NCBI GenBank assembly: GCA_033977485.1
Contig: CM066997.1
Coordinates: 74,866,634 to 74,930,633, forward strand
Length of the DNA stretch: 64,000 nucleotides
DNA from: Hydrangea macrophylla
Lineage: Eukaryota; Streptophyta; Magnoliopsida; Cornales; Hydrangeaceae
Direction of reading: 5' to 3'
Shown here: positions 59,179 to 64,000 of the stretch, piece after piece
How the letters are laid out: each line of letters opens with the position of its first letter
Position numbering within the stretch: the first letter of the stretch is position 1
Position numbers and translations under genes: made by a program
The notes under the pieces: model-generated
Database searches by the model: none
What the model saw: only the letters and a program-made list of their open reading frames with translations
Told to the model about the DNA's origin: nothing

Positions 59179-61621
59179 CTGTACACTATATGTATGAATT
59201 ACCCAATAATATAAGAACTAAACTCTATAATTTTTATTGTATCAATGCGAGTAATTATAAACTAAATTCGTCCACACATCACACCAAGATGTATCTAAAC
59301 AAAGGTACTGGGACCATATTGAATACAGTGAAGCAAATTGTATTTTCATTGGAATTCGTTTTTGATGGTTCCACTATCACACGTGTAAGCAACTAAGTTC
59401 AGTTTATAATTTTTGGCATTGGATAAACATGAAAGGTCTGTTGCATAATATGAAGCCTATAATAGAAAAAATTAATACGGAGAGCCCATGTAGGAGCATA
59501 CCAACCTTAATTTAAGGTAACATGCAGAACATACAGGCAAAAACTACCCTATGTTAAATACAATTATACAATGTCCAGATAATTATAACTCATTTGGAAA
59601 AAATCCAACAAAAGCAAAGAATTTAACATGCAATGAAATTGAAGATATATATAATCAAATGTACACATGTACTACACATTACATGCATTGAAACAGTACT
59701 TGAACTGTTGAACATACTTATAAACCCAAGATTTTTTTTATTGAGAAGATCAAGACTTGGGACAAATGCACGATATAACATATAATTAAACATTGCAATT
59801 AGGCAGACTTTGGTAGATCAAGACAATATGAGAATATAAAATGAGGCACCCTTATAAGGACTAAGCTTCTCATAAGATGAAACGAATAATCTGTGTGCAT
59901 GTGTTAAGAGTCATTTTCTTTGCCCATATGGTATTGCAAAAGGCTGAAGATCCATTTTAATGCCTGCGTTATTAACTACAATCTTTTAGAGCTTCTTTTC
60001 CTGCTCTTTCCAATTTCCAAAATCTGTTATTGTTTTTCACTCAAACCACCAAAAATCATGCAAATCACCTTGTAATTCTAGACAATGATAATGTCTAAGC
60101 AACTACTTATCGCACAATTTCAGCAGAAATAGCAAGGTACAGTTCATTTTTTCGTTCACTGCTTCTTATCCTTGAGCTTCAACGTACGAATATATAGGTT
60201 AATCAACATTTTTGCCAAAACTGTTTAAGAGCCCATTGGAAAATATTACAACATAATGTTGCTATTAAATTTACAATATAAATAGATTGAATCAACGAAG
60301 TGCATATAAACATGAAAATAAACATTACCATATATATCTTGAAGCTTCTGGACCTATACTAATGTATCTGCATTACCATGTAATCTCATACCACAGAATG
60401 TTGTAGCTCCCCTCCACTTCTGCTCATCATGTTAGTGACATATATGGCATCATTCACTTTCCACCTAAAAAGAGATGACAGTAAACTCAAAGAGTATTGG
60501 ATGCAAAAGTGAAACAAATGTGAGACTCAGTTCAAAGTAATCAACCTGATATGTGGCTGAGAATAAATCAACTCAGGAAAAAGAAAACAAACCACCATCC
60601 AACATTCAGCAATAAAACCCCACTCATTAATACCTGATATGGTAGTTTAAAAATTAAAGGAAAACAAAAAGAATCAGTATCTTGGTATCTAGTAAAAAGA
60701 TATTAATGTGCAGGATGCATGGCAAACCAAAAAAAAATTTGATTTAACGTAACTACAGTCTAACTAATGCCAACATTTCAAGTTAATTTTTTCCCCTTCC
60801 CCTTTTGTTAGATCACCTATAGAGTTACGGTATAACAAAATACAAAAACCTGATATTCAAAATTTTGCAAGGAAAAAGATATATGGAAAAAGAAACTGCC
60901 AAGTCTCACCAATATTGAACAGAACTTTTATAGAAAGAGGTGTACGGAATTTTTTGCAAAGGCTTCATTTTTTGTCAACGGTTTTGTAAAATTAAATCAA
61001 TTGTTAAACAGCAAATTAACTCGAGTGGTGTACTAATTTTCCGATTTAAGCTTTCATTAATGATGAAGCTAATCTATAAAGATTGCCATAGTTTACGAAC
61101 TAAATTTTACTTTTGGCTTTCCTTTATTACAGCAATAATAAGTATTTTATCCTAGCTTTTCGCCAAATTTCACCCTGAGTCATGATAATAAACTAAATAT
61201 CCACCCTGAAAAGACCCCAAAAAATGTCTACTTAGTTCTTCCGCTTCAATTCAAAACAGTATGCTTAATGTTCTAAATGACAGAGAACAGTTTTCGAATA
61301 AACTATGTATCAAGAAAAAAACAATACTAAAGAGATTTCAACTGGTGAAAGCATATATACATACACGCCAATATATATATGGACATGTGATTGTATGGAA
61401 GTCTGTAGAAGTAAATCTAAAGAGCCGTTATCGGAAGAAAGCAATTACTTAATGTTAGAGAGAGTGGAGGAGATGGTTGTACGCAATTCTTGAATCCCAT
61501 TGAAGCAAAGAGATTAAACCAAAACCATTCAAATAGCTTTTCAATTAACACTGGTAAATTTTAATTTACACTAACAACAAATTGCACTATTATTTTTTTA
61601 TTTTGAACAATCATCAACTGT

Positions 61622-62008
61622 GAGCAACTCCAACCACATCACCCATATTCAATTTCTAGCTATTTTGGGGAACCAAAGTGAATTTTTGGAGCTCCAATGG
61701 GTTCTCCAATTGGTTCTCCATTTTGGGGAACCCATTTTTGGTTCTCCATATTTGAGGAGAGAGAGTGTGAATATGGGTAATTACCCATAAGTAATATAAT
61801 GAAAAATAATACATATCATATGCATTTAAGGAGAGAGAGTGTATTAAAATTTTCAACTTTTGTATAAAAATTAATATAATAATTCAAACTTCCCTATAAT
61901 GGAGAACATGGTTGGAATTGGAGGCATAAAACTGATTAGCTAAAATAACTTTTTAGCTATTTTGGCTAAAAATTAGAGAATTTTTAGGTAATGTGCTTGG
62001 AGATGCTC
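61622..62008. mobile_element. MITE, 387 bp, inside the Helitron
   Basis: Ends GAGCAACTCCAA and TTGGAGATGCTC form a 12-bp inverted repeat with one mismatch. Flanked by a TGT direct repeat (61619-61621 and 62009-62011), a 3-bp TSD as in PIF/Harbinger-type MITEs. Inner sequence is AT-rich with sub-terminal partial inversions ('ggttctccatt'). No coding capacity. Confidence 0.6.
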
Positions 62009-62238
62009 TGTGGTATTATACCACAAAGAAACAGAATAAAACACAGATTATGTACCACTAAGAAACAAAATTTTTCACCTAAAGTAAACAGAGAAATAAT
62101 GGAAGTGGAAAAATAATACCTAGAAGAAGTTCCCAATTGCAGGTGGAAGAAGTTTTTCAAAGTGGCTGCCTGGAAGAAATTGAATAGAAACGTAAAATAA
62201 ACACCTAAATCACAAATTTGACATATTACTTAAATTCT

Positions 62239-62269
<31 letters not shown>

Positions 62270-62813
62270 GGGGGATTTAGAGATTTTCTTACAAATACCA
62301 GGGGAAGCAGATTAAGTGGTCTGATCTCCCCACCGAAAAGTCTGCACATAAATTCCAAGAAATTAAATAACAGTTTTGTTATTTTACATTTTCCTACTAA
62401 AGTCTTAATTAGAGCAATAAAATCAAGAACTGAAATTAAAATATGGACTCACAAAAGTTGAGAAGTCTTCTATGAATTCGTTTGTCGCTGCAATGGTGGA
62501 AAAGAAAAAAATGACAAATTCACCAAATGAGATCAACAATCAAATCTCTTTGCTAAGACATAAATTCAACAAATCAGTATGAAATTTGGAAATTGAAGAC
62601 GAAATTGACTGAAAGAAGTCTTGGAAGAACAGTCACCAACAGCAAGAACAACATCACTGGTTTCTCAATCTCATCTTCATTGAACTCCGCTACTAAATAC
62701 GCCGACAAAACCAAATTTCTCAATTCAATCTCGATTCCGATACTAAATTGAATGAAATCACGCCCCTTTGCAAGTTGCAACCCTATCGCTGCTTACTGCA
62801 TGTATATATATAT

Positions 62814-62862
<49 letters not shown>

Positions 62863-63358
62863 ATAAAATCAGCAAATTTCAGAAGAGAACATCAATGCTT
62901 TCTGCTTTTCCAGTTTCATACCCGATTTAGAATTCCAAACACTTCAAAGCCCTAAATTGAATACTTGTACACAAAAGCTTCAAAATCTGTACAAAAAATC
63001 ACAAAAATAAATTAAAAGCAAAAGAGAAAGAGAAAGAAAATTATAAATAAGGAAGCAAAATCCAGAGAAAATTTAGAGAGAAAACAGATTAGAAAGCTTT
63101 GGGAGAGGGAGGGACTGATCTGGTCGGGGTAGAGATGGAGTAAAAGAGGCGTGAGATAGAGGATGGAAGAGGATGAGGCATGGTAAATACATTGAAAATA
63201 AGGGGAAGAGAGAGAGAGAGAGAGGGGGGAAGGAATGAGATGCGCTGGGAGAGGGAAGTGAGGAGACGTTGGAGTTGATACGTTGGATTTTTAAGGAGAG
63301 AGTAGAAGGCTGAGGTGGCAAGTTGTGGGGACTGTGTTTGTCTCAGCTTTTATATAGA

Positions 63359-64000
63359 TATCTGTGCTGGAAAGTGGAAAGCCATGTGAATTAAAAGTGA
63401 GAAAATCAGGAATCAAGGGTAATAGTTTTGACAGAAGTAGAAGAAGCCACGTAGATTTCATATTGTAAGGAGAGGAAGCCATGTAGGATCCAAGTGGCAT
63501 AGTTGAGAAGAGGGTTTTGGCCTTGCCTTTTATATATATGTAATAGATGTATATATATGTATATGTAGCCATAGAGGTCTAAAATTAGTGGTATCATAAA
63601 ACTCAACTAAAATTGATTCTGTAAATTAGAAATGATAGATTATAGTTCCAATAGGTTCTGTTTTAAGTATTAGGTACTAATTCATAATAGCTGCGATGTA
63701 CAGTTAAAACGAAGTTTTGGCCACTCTCGAATTTTAACATATAAGTGGAGCTACATTAATAATTGGCTAACGAGACTAATACATTCGTAATCTATGCGGA
63801 AAAATGAAGAGAATGATATATTACACTCATTGTTTTAAGTCAAGTTCATAAAAATCGTATTTTACTCTGTAACTCTTTGGTTGAAGGTTGGGGACAATGA
63901 ACTGGAGCACTCAAGGGACGTGAGCAATAAAGGCGAGCGCGAGCACTCGGGATTTGGAGTACTGGAGCTAGACAGTTTCAGTACAGTCTTGTTTTATGCT
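63359..64000. other. Right-end intergenic stretch
   Basis: 63359-63547 contains another 'cttttatatatat'-type block with 'gccacgtag' and 'gccatgtag' words like Helitron 5' sequence. 63548-64000 shows nothing I can name. Confidence 0.35.

Larger units (their letters stand above)
59151..63358 (-). mobile_element. Non-autonomous Helitron
   Basis: Minus-strand 5' end: A then TCTATATAAAAGCTGAG (63358 downward), fitting the TC start. 3' end: the 17-base hairpin CCCGTGC-ATA-GCACGGG (59162-59178), 7 bases, CTAG (59151-59154), then host T. This is the standard Helitron terminus (hairpin about 10 bases before CTRR, insertion between A and T). There are no terminal inverted repeats or TSD. No Rep/helicase ORF exists in the 4.2 kb, so it would need proteins in trans. 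The inside is AT-rich, with GA microsatellites (62239-62265, 62826-62860, 63207-63224) and a MITE. A second possible 5' end lies at 63547. Confidence 0.7.

Noticed and set aside
59190..61493. Small ORFs inside the Helitron as captured genes
   Set aside because: All are under 75 codons, AT-biased, with no recognisable motif or splice-consistent chain.
62748..62955. Overlapping short plus-strand ORFs with ERERE tract
   Set aside because: GA microsatellite inside the Helitron.

Overview
The window looks like AT-rich nuclear DNA of a flowering plant, probably a eudicot. It is almost wholly nested transposable elements: Ty3/gypsy of the Tat/Ogre, Athila and chromovirus-like types, a Ty1/copia element, a Helitron and a MITE. 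GT-AG introns, tRNA-iMet-type primer sites, TATA boxes inside LTRs, and Athila plus Tat lineages together point to a plant. I recognise no intact host gene. Species cannot be told from the sequence.

Layout, left to right. (1) 1-3348: diverged Tat-type LTR sequence in minus orientation. (2) 3349/3357-11203: a gag-only chromovirus-like element on the minus strand, with two nearly identical 2.34 kb LTRs that carry arrays of the palindrome CAATCGATTG. (3) 11204-23482, plus strand: two decayed extra genes. One is a multi-exon plant-mobile-domain (PMD) gene, split at 12803/21226 by a complete-looking copia element (12804-21225, TSD ATAGA). The other is a DUF7745-like ORF. They lie antisense and convergent to the Tat pol that follows, the arrangement known for 'extra ORFs' of Tat/Ogre retrotransposons. 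(4) About 23483-49978: a Tat/Ogre-type element on the minus strand (5' LTR 46705-49978, leader, gag, protease, RT, RNase H, integrase ending at 24094). A second, pol-less Tat element (29082-44157, LTRs 29082-32338 and 40896-44157) has inserted into its gag with the exact 5-bp duplication GATAT. (5) 49979-about 58000: a decayed Athila element on the plus strand (protease to integrase, the conserved post-pol motif, extra ORF remnants), with a probable solo copia LTR inside. (6) 59151-63358: a non-autonomous Helitron on the minus strand, with a MITE at 61622-62008.

Insertion order read from nesting: Athila is older than the outer Tat element, which is older than the inner Tat element. The PMD gene is older than the copia insertion. 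By eye, the LTR pairs of copia and of the chromovirus-like element are the most alike, so those are probably the youngest insertions. Most coding regions are pseudogenes. Several stops are TGG to TAG or CAG to TAG, as expected from deamination of methylated cytosine.

The most noteworthy non-coding structures are four. These are the CAATCGATTG arrays, one of them directly upstream of the LTR TATA box; two minisatellite families in the Tat elements whose unit is itself a small hairpin; a GC-rich near-palindrome shared by the three Tat LTRs and the leader of the antisense PMD gene; and the exact in-frame rejoining of gag and of the PMD exon when the nested insertions are subtracted.
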